Shown piece by piece: positions 16,532 through 25,889 of a stretch of 64,000 nt of DNA. Below the pieces are notes generated by a model that saw only the letters and a list, made by a program, of their open reading frames with translations, ran no database searches and was not told the origin of the DNA. Origin of the DNA: UBA8079 sp049601915 (lineage in GTDB: Bacteria > Pseudomonadota > Alphaproteobacteria > UBA6615); assembly GCA_049601915.1 (NCBI GenBank), contig JBMYRB010000009.1:7038-71037 (forward strand), read 5' to 3'. Position numbers and translations under genes: made by a program. Position 1 is the stretch's first letter. Each line of letters opens with the position of its first letter.

Positions 16532-17410
16532 CTAAAGGCCTGCGGATCCCGAGTTGGAGATCAGGGGTTTTCCCCCGACGGTCAGCTGTTCGGGTCCGGA
16601 TTCCAGCGCATCGAGGCGAACGGAGACCAGTATATGGTCCCCGCTGCGTGAGCGTATCTCGCCGACTTTCTGCTCTCCCATAAGGACATTCTCGCCGGGG
16701 ACCTGAGAGGCGTGGGTGGCCTGAAACGCTGCAAGCTTGCGTTTTACCAAGCCGCGATACTTGGTCCGTGCCGTGAGCTCCTGGCCCATGTAGCAGCCTT
16801 TTTCCCAATCGATGCCGTTGAGCATGTCGAAATTCGATTCAAGAAGCGTGGATTTCTCGATTTCCATGTCGCGGCTGCCGTCGGGAATCTCGAGAGCGAT
16901 GCGCAGCGCGTCGTAGGTCCCAAAAGGGGCTTCCGGCAGGGCAGCCTGCGCCAGCCATTCCAGGGACCCGGCGCTCGATCCGATCAGGCGACATCCCAAT
17001 TCAGGTGAGCGCGGGTCGGTGAAGGCGAGCCCGTCGGCGACCGGAGCGGTTTGCCCGGGTGTCGTCGATAACCCCATTATTTCGGGCGCACCGTCCCCCA
17101 AAACAGCAAAAACACGGAGATCGTCGCGTGGTTCGATTTGTACGTCGGCGCGGAGCTTGAACCGATAGAGACGCTGAATCAGGTCGGCACCACGACCGGC
17201 TTCGCAATCGATCAGCAGGCTGTTATCGAGCTGCGCGACGAAAAAGTCGTGCAGATATTTTCCCTGGGGGGTCAACAAGGCGCTGTAGACCGACGTCTTG
17301 GTGGATGTACGGTTCATGTCCTGGGAAACCAGGCCTTGCAGAAATATCCGTTTGTCGGCGCCGCTGATCGCGATGATGTCGCGTGGCAAGTTGACGAAGC
17401 AGATGTTCAT
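16532..17410 (-). CDS. ygfZ: Folate-binding YgfZ family protein
   Basis: This 292-residue protein of the GcvT-like fold assists maturation or repair of certain Fe-S enzymes. The signature K204-G-C-Y-M-G-Q-E211 with C206 is intact, preceded by the family's LLESNFDMLNGIDW and followed by RTKYRGLVKRKL. The N-terminal IAISGADKRIFLQGLVSQD is also typical. The ATG at 17410 is the natural start. The gene ends next to an AT-rich gap with no strong terminator. Confidence 0.92.
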   Translation of the reverse strand: MNICFVNLPRDIIAISGADKRIFLQGLVSQDMNRTSTKTSVYSALLTPQGKYLHDFFVAQLDNSLLIDCEAGRGADLIQRLYRFKLRADVQIEPRDDLRVFAVLGDGAPEIMGLSTTPGQTAPVADGLAFTDPRSPELGCRLIGSSAGSLEWLAQAALPEAPFGTYDALRIALEIPDGSRDMEIEKSTLLESNFDMLNGIDWEKGCYMGQELTARTKYRGLVKRKLAAFQATHASQVPGENVLMGEQKVGEIRSRSGDHILVSVRLDALESGPEQLTVGGKPLISNSGSAGL

Positions 17411-17564
17411 TAGGTGTCTTTCATGGCTGGCGGCAGCGAGTCTTTATGCTGTGTTGGTGATCAGATAATTGGCCTGTCGCATCGCTCTGGCAAGGCGCGT
17501 CGGATATTCTTTTTGCAGCAAGAATTGGCGCGAGGCCGGGCACGCGCGTATAAGCCTCCTCGTC

Positions 17565-18548
17565 ATGCGAATTCTTTATGTCGGTCCCAACCGGATTGGC
17601 GACGCCGTCCTATCGTCCGGTCTGCTGAACTTCCTGAACGGGAACTATCCCGGCGCGCGATTCACCGTCGCCTGCGGTGCATCGGCGGCGCCCCTGTTTG
17701 AGGCGCTGCCCGGCCTCGAACGTTTGATTCCAATGCACAAGAAGCCGCGTGCCGGCCATTGGCGCTCTCTCTGGCGCCAGGTGGCCGGGTATCGCTGGTC
17801 GCTGGTTGTGGATGTTCGACGCTCGGTTATTCCCTGGACCGTGTTGACGGCACGCCGCGCGGTGGCCCCGTCGAGCTCCCACCAGAACGAACATGCTGTC
17901 GTGGCGTTTTCGAGGACGTTGGGTTTGTCGAAGAACCCGCCGATTCCGCGCCTGTGGACCGCAGAAACACATCACAGCAATGCGACCGAGTTGATGCCGG
18001 CCGACGTGCCGGTTATCGCCGTAGCACCGACCGCGAACTGGCAGGGCAAGATCTGGCCGGCAGAGCGATTTGTCGAGACGATCGAGCGTTTGACGGGGAT
18101 CGATGGTTCGTCGGCCGACGCGGTCCTGGCGGATGCGTCGATCGCGGTGCTGGGTGCTGAGAATGAACGTGAGGCGGCGGCGCCGGTACTCGATGCGATC
18201 CCGGCGGAACGACGGATCGATCTCGTGGGCACACAGGACCTGCCGACGGTTTCTGCCTGTCTGCAGCGCTCGACGCTATTTGTCGGCAATGATTCAGGCC
18301 TGATGCATATGGCGGCTGCGGCGGGCATTCCGACACTGGGGCTGTTTGGCCCGAGCCGGCCGGAACGCTATGGGCCGTGGGGATCGCGCGCGGCATGGGT
18401 CACGACCGAAAAACCGTTCTCCGAGCTTGTCGGTGGAAAGGGTTATGATCACCGCACGACGGAAACGCTTATGGATAGCCTGTCTGTTGATACCGTCGTC
18501 AGGGCGTCTTCGAACCTGTGGCGCCGGGTGGGCGAAGACCGGGAATGA
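17565..18548 (+). CDS. Glycosyltransferase family 9 (heptosyltransferase-like)
   Basis: This is a 327-residue inner-membrane-associated transferase of the ADP-heptose:LPS heptosyltransferase family. It begins MRILYVGPNRIGDAVLSSGL, the family's N-terminal acceptor motif with the key Asp, and contains FVGNDSGLMHMAAAAGIPTLGLFG, the nucleotide-sugar motif. ATG 17565 is chosen because an upstream alternative adds a non-homologous leader. It starts a four-gene run with overlapping stops and starts, consistent with LPS core or related glycan assembly. Confidence 0.88.
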   Translation: MRILYVGPNRIGDAVLSSGLLNFLNGNYPGARFTVACGASAAPLFEALPGLERLIPMHKKPRAGHWRSLWRQVAGYRWSLVVDVRRSVIPWTVLTARRAVAPSSSHQNEHAVVAFSRTLGLSKNPPIPRLWTAETHHSNATELMPADVPVIAVAPTANWQGKIWPAERFVETIERLTGIDGSSADAVLADASIAVLGAENEREAAAPVLDAIPAERRIDLVGTQDLPTVSACLQRSTLFVGNDSGLMHMAAAAGIPTLGLFGPSRPERYGPWGSRAAWVTTEKPFSELVGGKGYDHRTTETLMDSLSVDTVVRASSNLWRRVGEDRE

Positions 18549-19327
18549 CTGTGCAGGAATATACGCCGCGTTTGTCCGCCCTTGTGGTCGCGCACAACGA
18601 AGAGGCCCAACTTGACGATTGCTTGGCCGGGCTTGCCTTTGCCGATGAGATCGTCGTCGTACTCGATCGTTGCGACGATCGCTCGGAAGAGATTGCGATG
18701 GCGCATGGTGCCAAGATCGAGGCTGGGGTGTGGGAAATCGAAGGTGCGCGCAGGAACCGCGGGATTGAAGCCTGCACCGGCGACTGGGTTCTCGAAGTCG
18801 ATGCCGACGAACGCGTGACACCCGAACTGGCGCAGGATATCCGGGCGACGATCGCGGACGCGCCCTACGGACATTTCCTTGTCCCGTTTCACAATTATGT
18901 CGGGGACCGGCTGGTCGAGTTCGGCTGGGGCGCGGCCTGGGGTGTGAGTGCGACCGTGCGCTTGTTTGCGAACGACCCCGCGCGCGGCCCCGCCAAGATA
19001 TGGGGCGATCAACGCATCCATCCTGCGCTCGAACTCAAGGGCGTGTCTGGTCGCTTGTCGGCACCGATGGTTCACTATGTAGACCGTAATATCTCGGACA
19101 TGATCCAGCGGCTTGACCGCTACACGAGCGCGCGCGCGCGCGATTTGCGCGAATCCGGTGAGATCGGCAGTTTTACACACAATCTGCGGCGGATATTTTC
19201 GCGCTTTTGGAAATGCTATGTGGCCCGGCGTGGTTACCGTGAAGGCCAGTACGGGTTTTTGATTGCATTGATGGCCAGTCTCTATCCGATCCTTAGCTAC
19301 CTCAAAGCCCATCTGGAGGATGAGTAG
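18545..19327 (+). CDS. Glycosyltransferase family 2 (WaaE/KdtX-like)
   Basis: This is a 260-residue GT-A transferase. It opens with LSALVVAHNEEAQLDDCL, has the nucleotide-binding VVVLDRCDDRS and the WVLEVDADERV metal motif, then a basic C-terminus. That is the layout of WaaE-type LPS core beta-1,4-glucosyltransferases. The ATG overlaps the previous stop by four bases (ATGA), so translation is coupled to the GT9 gene. Acceptor and donor are not determined by sequence. Confidence 0.86.
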   Translation: MTVQEYTPRLSALVVAHNEEAQLDDCLAGLAFADEIVVVLDRCDDRSEEIAMAHGAKIEAGVWEIEGARRNRGIEACTGDWVLEVDADERVTPELAQDIRATIADAPYGHFLVPFHNYVGDRLVEFGWGAAWGVSATVRLFANDPARGPAKIWGDQRIHPALELKGVSGRLSAPMVHYVDRNISDMIQRLDRYTSARARDLRESGEIGSFTHNLRRIFSRFWKCYVARRGYREGQYGFLIALMASLYPILSYLKAHLEDE

Positions 19328-19329
19328 CC

Positions 19330-20361
19330 TTGCGACTGCTCCAGGCCATGGCAGGCGCGGAAGTCGGTGGGGCGGAGGCGTTTTTTGTCCGGCTGGCGAT
19401 CGCGTTTGCCGCCGCCAATGTCGAGCAGCGGGTGATCATTCGTCGGGATTCGGCACGCGCCCGTGCGCTACGCAATGGCGGGGTCGAGGCGCTGGAATTA
19501 CCGTTTGGCGGGCGCATGGACTTCCGCACGCGCCCCGCATTGCAGCGTGAGATAGATCGTTACAAGCCCGATATCGTTCTCAGCTGGATGAGCCGTGCGA
19601 GCTGGGCGACACCCAAATCGACGCGCCCCGACGGCTACAAGCTGATCGCCCGGCTCGGCGGATACTACGATCTCAAATATTACCGGCACTGCGATTATCT
19701 GATCGGCAACACCGAGGAAATTGTCGAGCATATCGCCGGGCAGGGCTTCGACCGGGACCGGATTGTCTATCTGCCGAACTTCGTGCACCCGCCAACATTG
19801 CCGGCGATTTCGCGGATCGGCTTCGATACGCCGCTGAACGCCCCCTTGTTGCTGGCGATGGGGCGACTGCATGAGAACAAGGCCTTCGATGTTCTGCTGC
19901 GTGCGCTGGCAGAGCTGCCGGAGACATGGCTCTGGATCGCGGGCGAAGGCCCCGAGGCTGCCGGCCTGTCGAAGCTTGCGGCCGAACTGGGCGTGGCGGA
20001 TCGGCTGAGGTTCCTCGGCTGGCGCGACGATTCCGACGCGCTGATGCAGGCCTGCGACATCTTCGTCTGCCCGTCACGCCAGGAGCCGCTGGGCAATATC
20101 GTTCTGGAAGCCTGGGCGGCCGGCAAACCGGTTGTCGCCGCTGCGGCCGCGGGACCTGCCAGCCTGATCGGCGACGACGCGGCGGGCCTCATCGTACCGG
20201 TGGATGACCCTGGTGGCCTTGCGCGCGGTATCCGCGCGCTTATCGCCGACCCGGAAAACGCCGCCCGTCTTGCCGCGGAAGGCCACCGGCGTTTCGAAGA
20301 AAGCTATACGGAGGCGGCGGTCGTCGCGCAGTATCAGAGCTTCTTCGAGCGGGTTGCCTGA
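19330..20361 (+). CDS. Glycosyltransferase, GT4/GT1 type
   Basis: This is a 343-residue GT-B transferase. The N-terminal half has the AGAEVGGAEAFFVRL Gly loop; the C-terminal half has LLLAMGRLHENKAFDVLLRAL and the E-x7-E region DIFVCPSRQEPLGNIVLEAWAAGKPVV. The start is a TTG at 19330, two bases after the previous stop, with GGAGG ten bases upstream; no ATG lies before the conserved motif. It is third in the glycan operon and asnB follows after two bases. Confidence 0.87.
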   Translation: MRLLQAMAGAEVGGAEAFFVRLAIAFAAANVEQRVIIRRDSARARALRNGGVEALELPFGGRMDFRTRPALQREIDRYKPDIVLSWMSRASWATPKSTRPDGYKLIARLGGYYDLKYYRHCDYLIGNTEEIVEHIAGQGFDRDRIVYLPNFVHPPTLPAISRIGFDTPLNAPLLLAMGRLHENKAFDVLLRALAELPETWLWIAGEGPEAAGLSKLAAELGVADRLRFLGWRDDSDALMQACDIFVCPSRQEPLGNIVLEAWAAGKPVVAAAAAGPASLIGDDAAGLIVPVDDPGGLARGIRALIADPENAARLAAEGHRRFEESYTEAAVVAQYQSFFERVA

Positions 20362-20363
20362 CG

Positions 20364-22139
20364 ATGTGTGGAATCGCGGGTGTCATGGGGGCCGACGGGA
20401 CGACCGCAGATGCGGGTGTGCTGCAGCGCCTGGTCGATTCTCTGCAGCACCGCGGCCCGGACGGTGATGGCGCCTATACGGCCCGGAATGTCGCGCTGGG
20501 CCAGACCCGTCTCGCCATCATCGATCTGGAAACCGGTAACCAGCCGCTCTATGAGCCGGGCGGGGCCGTTCTGGTCGCGAATGGTGAAATCTACAACTAT
20601 GTCGAGCTTCGCGCGCAGATGGATGGCGAGGCCTTCGCGACGCGGTCCGACTGTGAACCGCCGCTGCATCTGTACCGGAAATATGGCCTCGATTTTGTCG
20701 ATCACCTCCGGGGCATGTATGCCATCGCGCTCTACGATCCGATCGAGGGCCAGCTTGTGCTGGCGCGTGACCCGTTCGGGATCAAGCCGCTCTATTACGC
20801 GCAGACCGATCACGGCTTTGCGTTCGCATCCGAACCCCAGGCGCTGATCGATTCCGGGATGGTGACACCGCAAGTCAATCCAACCGCGCTGTCCGAGTTG
20901 CTCCAGCTTCAGTTCACCACCGGCGCCGAGACGGTGTTTGAATCCATTACGCGCGTGTTGCCGGGGGAATCGGTTGTCGTGCGCGACGGCCGCGTGGTTG
21001 CCCGCCGACGGCGGACCATTTTGCCGCCGGAAGGTCCCGCGGACTGGAACGAAGAAACCGCGCTCGAGCTTCTCGATTCCGCACTGCGCAACAGTGTCGA
21101 GGTACATCAGCGTTCCGACGTGCCCTACGGGATGTTCCTCTCCGGCGGTGTCGACAGTTCGGCGCTTCTGGCTTTGATGGCCGAGCTCAACAGTCAGCCG
21201 GTCCAGGCCTTCACCGCCGGCTTTGTGGGTACAACTGTTCCCGACGAGCGCGAACATGCGCGTGAACTGGCCAGAACCACGGGCGCGGAGATGACCGATC
21301 TGGCGATCGATGCAGATATGTTCTGGCGGGACCTGCCGAAAATTGCGGCCGCGATGGATGACCCGACGGCGGACTATGCGATGGTGCCGACATACTTTCT
21401 TGCGCAAACGGTGAAGGCGGCCGGGCTGAAAGTGGTTCTAACCGGCGAAGGAGGGGACGAGCTGTTTGCCGGATACGGCCGCTATCGTAGCGCCATGCGG
21501 CCATGGTGGCGCGGCGGGCGCGGCATGCGCGCGCGCGGTGTCTTCGATGGCTTGAGCGTGTTGCGTGATCCGCCGACCGGCTGGCGCGACGGGATCGCGG
21601 CAGCCGAGCAAACCGCCGATACCGGCACTTATAGCCGCCTTCAGTCCGCGCAGGCGGCAGACTGTGCAGACTGGCTCCCCAATGATCTTTTGATCAAGGT
21701 CGATCGATGCCTGATGTCGCACGGGGTGGAGGGGCGAACGCCGTTCCTAGATCCGGAGGTGGCGGCGGTGGCCTTCCGGCTTCCGGACCATCTCAAGGTG
21801 TGCGACGGGCGCGGCAAATGGTTGTTGCGGAAATGGCTCGATGGCGTTCTTCCCGAAGCGCGCCCGTTTGAACGCAAGCGCGGTTTCAGCGTGCCGGTCG
21901 CCGAATGGATGGAAGCCAGCGCCGTTGAGATTGGTCCGCTTGTCGCCCACCAGCCCGGCGTTCTTGAAATGTGTGAACCGCGCGCGGTGGAATCGCTCTT
22001 TGCCAAGAAGGGCAAGCGCCCCGGCTTTGCCGCATGGGTGTTGCTGTTCTATGCGCTGTGGCATGCCCATCACATGCTCGGCATCCGCGACAGTGAGAAT
22101 GTGCGCGACGCGCTCGAGACCGGGCGCCGCGCGGCATGA
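20364..22139 (+). CDS. asnB: Asparagine synthase (glutamine-hydrolysing)
   Basis: This is a 591-residue two-domain enzyme. The Ntn glutaminase domain begins MCGIAGVMG with Cys2 as nucleophile; the synthetase domain has the PP-loop S260-GGVDSSALLAL and the GEGGDELFAGYGRY block. It would make asparagine from aspartate, glutamine and ATP. Copies inside glycan operons often amidate sugar acids or peptides instead, and its place two bases behind three glycosyltransferases makes such a role possible. The family signatures are complete. Confidence 0.92.
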   Translation: MCGIAGVMGADGTTADAGVLQRLVDSLQHRGPDGDGAYTARNVALGQTRLAIIDLETGNQPLYEPGGAVLVANGEIYNYVELRAQMDGEAFATRSDCEPPLHLYRKYGLDFVDHLRGMYAIALYDPIEGQLVLARDPFGIKPLYYAQTDHGFAFASEPQALIDSGMVTPQVNPTALSELLQLQFTTGAETVFESITRVLPGESVVVRDGRVVARRRRTILPPEGPADWNEETALELLDSALRNSVEVHQRSDVPYGMFLSGGVDSSALLALMAELNSQPVQAFTAGFVGTTVPDEREHARELARTTGAEMTDLAIDADMFWRDLPKIAAAMDDPTADYAMVPTYFLAQTVKAAGLKVVLTGEGGDELFAGYGRYRSAMRPWWRGGRGMRARGVFDGLSVLRDPPTGWRDGIAAAEQTADTGTYSRLQSAQAADCADWLPNDLLIKVDRCLMSHGVEGRTPFLDPEVAAVAFRLPDHLKVCDGRGKWLLRKWLDGVLPEARPFERKRGFSVPVAEWMEASAVEIGPLVAHQPGVLEMCEPRAVESLFAKKGKRPGFAAWVLLFYALWHAHHMLGIRDSENVRDALETGRRAA

Positions 22140-22398
22140 GCCTGTAATCGGGGAAGTGGTTGCGCGCCTTCGTGACCGCGATGCGGCCCGCGCAGGGCCA
22201 TGATTTTCCCAGAGAATTCAATCTGTTGCTCACGGGATGGGATCGCTGCCGACTTTTGGCTGACTTCTGCCATTTGCGGGCTTATATTTGCGGCTGAATT
22301 GTGCACCGCACCAAAGGTTCTCGGCGTATATTTCGCCAGATCCACAATGAAACGGACCCGCTCTCGCGGGCGCCCTTCGAGGCTAAGGAGAACCACTC

Positions 22399-23559
22399 AT
22401 GACCGCATGTATCGTTGGCTGGGACCATCTGAAGTTCGGGAAACGCGCGGACGATGACATCGAGGACATGATCGTCAGTGTTGCCACGGGCGCCATGCGT
22501 GATGCCGGGGTTGAGCCCAAGGATGTGGATGCAATCTATCTGGGCTCCTTCGGTGGCGGATTTGTGAACCAGGAATTTCCGGCCTCGCTGGTGCTGCAGG
22601 CCCATGAGGATCTCCGTTTCAAGCCGTCGACCCATGTCGAGAATGCCTGTGCGACCGGATCGGCCGCGATCTATCAGGGGCTCAACCACATTGCGGCCAA
22701 ACGCGGCCGCATCGTTCTGTGCGTCGGGGTCGAGAAGATGACCGACGTGAGCGGCGAGGTGCTCGGCGGTATTCTCTCCAAGGCGTCATACCTGCGCGAG
22801 GAATCGGCCTCGAGTTTTGCGGAAATCTTCGGCCAGATCACCGATGCTTATTTCCAGAAGTATGGCGATAAGTCCGACGCGCTGGCGATGATCGCGGCCA
22901 AGAACCACAAGAACGGTTGCGACAATCCCTATGCCCAGCTGCAGAAGGACCTGGGTTATGACTTCTGTCGGAACGTCTCCGAAAAGAACCCGGTCGTCGC
23001 CGGGCCGCTCAAGCGGACCGATTGCTCGCTGGTTTCGGACGGTGCTGCGGCCATCGTGCTGACCGATGTCGATACCGCGCTGAAGATGGACAAGGCGGTA
23101 TATTTCCGCGCGGCCCAGCATGTGCAGGATTATCTGCCCATGTCGCGCCGGACCGTGATCGATTTCGAAGGTCCCGCCGAGGCTTTCGCCCGGGCTTTTG
23201 CCGAGGCCGGTATCTCGATCGGTGACCTCGGTTTCGCCGAGGTCCACGACTGCTTCACCAGCGCCGAACTGCTGTCCTACGAAGCGATGGGCCTGACCGA
23301 CAAGGGCCAGGGCGAGACGGCGATCAAGGAAGGCTGGACCTATGCCGACGGCAAGCTGCCGGTGAACCGTTCCGGCGGCCTGAAGGCCAAGGGCCACCCG
23401 CTGGGCGCGACCGGCCTTTCGATGCACGCCATCGCGTCCATGCAGCTCACGGGCACGGCAGGTGATCTGCAACTCGACAGCCCGAAGCTGGGCGCGGTGT
23501 TCAACATGGGCGGGTCGGCGGTCTCCAGCTATGTTTCGATCCTCGAGCCGCTGCGCTAG
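22399..23559 (+). CDS. Thiolase family protein (SCP2-type acetyl-CoA acetyltransferase)
   Basis: This is a 386-residue condensing enzyme of the thiolase fold. The acylated Cys84 lies in VENACATGSAAIYQG; HDCFT and the GGLKAKGHPLGATG block (H333) supply the other catalytic residues. SCP2-type thiolases differ from FadA-like ones in the weakly conserved C-terminal Cys, as here (FNMGGSAVSSYVSIL). AAGGAG lies just before the ATG. It is 33 bases upstream of acuI, suggesting joint action on CoA esters. Confidence 0.88.
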   Translation: MTACIVGWDHLKFGKRADDDIEDMIVSVATGAMRDAGVEPKDVDAIYLGSFGGGFVNQEFPASLVLQAHEDLRFKPSTHVENACATGSAAIYQGLNHIAAKRGRIVLCVGVEKMTDVSGEVLGGILSKASYLREESASSFAEIFGQITDAYFQKYGDKSDALAMIAAKNHKNGCDNPYAQLQKDLGYDFCRNVSEKNPVVAGPLKRTDCSLVSDGAAAIVLTDVDTALKMDKAVYFRAAQHVQDYLPMSRRTVIDFEGPAEAFARAFAEAGISIGDLGFAEVHDCFTSAELLSYEAMGLTDKGQGETAIKEGWTYADGKLPVNRSGGLKAKGHPLGATGLSMHAIASMQLTGTAGDLQLDSPKLGAVFNMGGSAVSSYVSILEPLR

Positions 23560-23592
23560 CACCAAGACGCCACGAACCGGGATTGCAAAGAG

Positions 23593-24594
23593 ATGAGCGA
23601 GACTTTCAAGGCCGTCCTGCTTGAGCAGGGCGACGACGAGAAGGTGTCCACGTCCATCACGGATGTCGGTGTCGATGCCCTGCCGGAAGGTGACGTTACG
23701 GTGGCGGTCGAATATTCGACCATCAACTACAAGGACGGCCTGGTGGTGAACGGGAATATCGGTCGGCTTGTGCGGGCGTTTCCCCATGTGCCGGGCATCG
23801 ATTTCGCCGGGACGGTCGAGCAGTCCGACAACCCCGCCTTCGCTTCCGGTAACAAGGTCGTACTGACCGGCTGGCGCGTGGGTGAGATTCATTGGGGTGG
23901 TCTGGCCCAGAAGGCGCGCGTCAAAGCCGACTGGCTGGTGCCATTGCCCGAGGGCCTGACCACACAGCAGGCAATGGCGGTCGGGACGGCCGGTTTCACC
24001 TCTATGTTATGCGTCGACGCGCTGGAAGCGCACGGCCTCACGCCAGACGCGGGCGAGGTTCTGGTCACCGGCGGTGCGGGCGGTGTTGGCAGTGTCGCGA
24101 TCGCGATCCTGGCCAATCTTGGCTACACGGTGGTTACGTCTTCCGGGCGCCGGGAACTCGAAGCCTATCTCACGGATCTGGGCGCGGCGGGGGTGATCGA
24201 TCGCGCGCAGCTGTCGGACGCAGAGTCCAGGCCGCTCGAGCGCGAGCGTTGGGCGGGCTGCGTCGATGCTGTCGCCGGCAAGACCCTCGCGACCGTTTTG
24301 GCGCAGATGAAATATGGCGGTTCGGTCGCGGCCTGCGGGCTGGCGGGCGGCAACAATCTCGAGACCACGGTGCTGCCGTTTCTGTTGCGCGGGGTGAATA
24401 TCTTAGGCATCGATTCCGTAATGCAGCCGAAAGACTATCGGGTGCGTATCTGGCAGCGGATTGCCAAGGACCTGCCGCTGGATAAGCTGGATGCCTTGAC
24501 CAACGTGGCCCCGTTGGCTGACGTGCCGGATCTGGCAAAGTCGATCCTGGCCGGCGATGTGCGTGGCCGCACGGTGATTGACGTCAACGCCTGA
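23593..24594 (+). CDS. acuI: Acrylyl-CoA reductase-like MDR oxidoreductase (AcuI/YhdH)
   Basis: This is a 333-residue zinc-free medium-chain dehydrogenase. Diagnostic segments are YSTINYKDGLVVNG, HVPGIDFAGTVEQS, the NADPH loop VLVTGGAGGVGSVAIAILA and the C-terminal GRTVIDV. AcuI reduces acryloyl-CoA to propionyl-CoA with NADPH and protects cells from acrylate, for instance during DMSP breakdown in marine Alphaproteobacteria. No DMSP lyase is in the window, so this role is a family inference. Confidence 0.87.
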   Translation: MSETFKAVLLEQGDDEKVSTSITDVGVDALPEGDVTVAVEYSTINYKDGLVVNGNIGRLVRAFPHVPGIDFAGTVEQSDNPAFASGNKVVLTGWRVGEIHWGGLAQKARVKADWLVPLPEGLTTQQAMAVGTAGFTSMLCVDALEAHGLTPDAGEVLVTGGAGGVGSVAIAILANLGYTVVTSSGRRELEAYLTDLGAAGVIDRAQLSDAESRPLERERWAGCVDAVAGKTLATVLAQMKYGGSVAACGLAGGNNLETTVLPFLLRGVNILGIDSVMQPKDYRVRIWQRIAKDLPLDKLDALTNVAPLADVPDLAKSILAGDVRGRTVIDVNA

Positions 24595-24656
24595 AGCCCG
24601 CACTTTCCGGGTGACGGCGGGTAAATCCTCTCTTAACCCGCTGGCGGTAGAGTTAA

Positions 24657-24845
24657 GCCCAACTGAGGTTGGGCCCACGGATGCTGGCGTTGGCGGGCGC
24701 GGTGATGCCCGGTAGAGAGTTGAGCGCGGACGTCGCGTACCGGATGAACCAGGATTTGGCGTTCGATGACGGTGCGGCGAGCACGGATTTCGGTTATGCG
24801 CCCAGACTATTTCTCGCCGGCGGTCTGCCGGATATTTTCGGCTAG
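24657..24845 (+). pseudogene. C-terminal remnant of an NAD-dependent epimerase
   Basis: The plus frame ending at TAG 24843-24845 reads PGRELSADVAYRMNQDLAFD, then FGYAPRLFLAGGLPD. That is the C-terminal tail typical of extended SDR NAD-epimerases, where RMN-DLxFD is followed by FGY-PR-F. A TAA at 24654-24656 blocks the frame upstream and the Rossmann domain is absent. ATG 24681 would give only 54 residues. GCCCAAC/GTTGGGC (24657-24663 and 24668-24674) also forms a 7-bp stem here without a T tract. It is a relic, distinct from the intact SDR gene next door. Confidence 0.55.
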
Positions 24846-24867
24846 TCGCGCAGGAACAGTCGGCGGA

Positions 24868-25785
24868 TCAACAACCCTTCAGGCCGGTTTTCAGGTCGAT
24901 CCGGGGTGACCAGCCGGGCAGGGGCGTGCCGTCCCACGGGACCATGACCTCGCCGTCACGATGGGGTCTTCGACCCCAGTCGACCTCGACGCGAAGATCG
25001 TTCGCCGACATCCATGTTTGCGCGAGATCGCGCAGCGTGACGCCCTGTGCGGACGGCAGCGTGTGGCTGGCGCGTCCTTGAATATCACCGGAAAACAGCA
25101 GATTTCCAGCATGGATGAAACCGTCGATCAGGTCATCGACATGCACCATGTGGAGCAGTTGATCACCCGGTGTGGCGTCTATTGCCCCTCCGTTTTCCGC
25201 AGCCTCGCGCAGCACCGTCAGGAACTTGCGCCGCGGGTCCCTTGGGCCATAGCTGTCGTAGATCTTGAGCGTGAGTGCGTTCAATCCCGACGAATTGGTG
25301 TAGTAGTCGATGATATCGTCCGCCGCCTGCTTGCTTGCCGCGTAAAGCGTGTTGGGTGCGGGTGTCGGATCTCCCGGTGCGCTCCCTGCGTTTTGCCATC
25401 CGGTGCCGGCGGTGACCAACGCGCGGGTTCCGGCATTGGCCAGAGCCTCACAGAGATGGGCCGTGAAGATCACGTTATCGTCGATCAGGCCGGTAATATC
25501 TCTGGGTCCATGCGCAGCGACATAACGAGCACCGAGATGGAATACGACATCGGGCCTGGCCTGCTCGAGACAGGCGACGAGATCGTCGCCCGCACCCGTC
25601 GTGGTGTGGATGTCGATATTGTCCGGCAATTGGGCAATACGCACCGGATCGCTTGAGGGCCGTGTCACAACGCTCAGTGCAACGCCTGAATTTGACAGAC
25701 GGGTTGCTAGATGAAATCCGAGAAACCCCGTCGCGCCGGTTACCAGTGCAGAATTGAACCGGTGCGCGGTGCGCGGATCAGGCAT
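24868..25785 (-). CDS. NAD-dependent epimerase/dehydratase (extended SDR)
   Basis: This is a 305-residue Rossmann enzyme: NAD loop VTGATGFLG (residues 15-23), catalytic Y148-AAS-K152, and a substrate half with IYDSYGPRDPRRKFL. It is probably the sugar-nucleotide 4-ketoreductase or epimerase that finishes the deoxysugar made by this operon, in the manner of CDP-abequose/paratose-type SDRs. ATG 25785 is preferred over 25884 because the longer version adds a non-homologous tail across the gap. It is the last gene of a minus-strand operon. Confidence 0.82.
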   Translation of the reverse strand: MPDPRTAHRFNSALVTGATGFLGFHLATRLSNSGVALSVVTRPSSDPVRIAQLPDNIDIHTTTGAGDDLVACLEQARPDVVFHLGARYVAAHGPRDITGLIDDNVIFTAHLCEALANAGTRALVTAGTGWQNAGSAPGDPTPAPNTLYAASKQAADDIIDYYTNSSGLNALTLKIYDSYGPRDPRRKFLTVLREAAENGGAIDATPGDQLLHMVHVDDLIDGFIHAGNLLFSGDIQGRASHTLPSAQGVTLRDLAQTWMSANDLRVEVDWGRRPHRDGEVMVPWDGTPLPGWSPRIDLKTGLKGC

Positions 25786-25889
25786 CGCCGGCTCGCTGTG
25801 CGCGGGCGATAAAGATGTAGCCGGGAAGTTGACTCTTGCGGGCCGGGGCACCGAACAGGCGGCGGAGAGTATAGCCGATGCCACCCATG

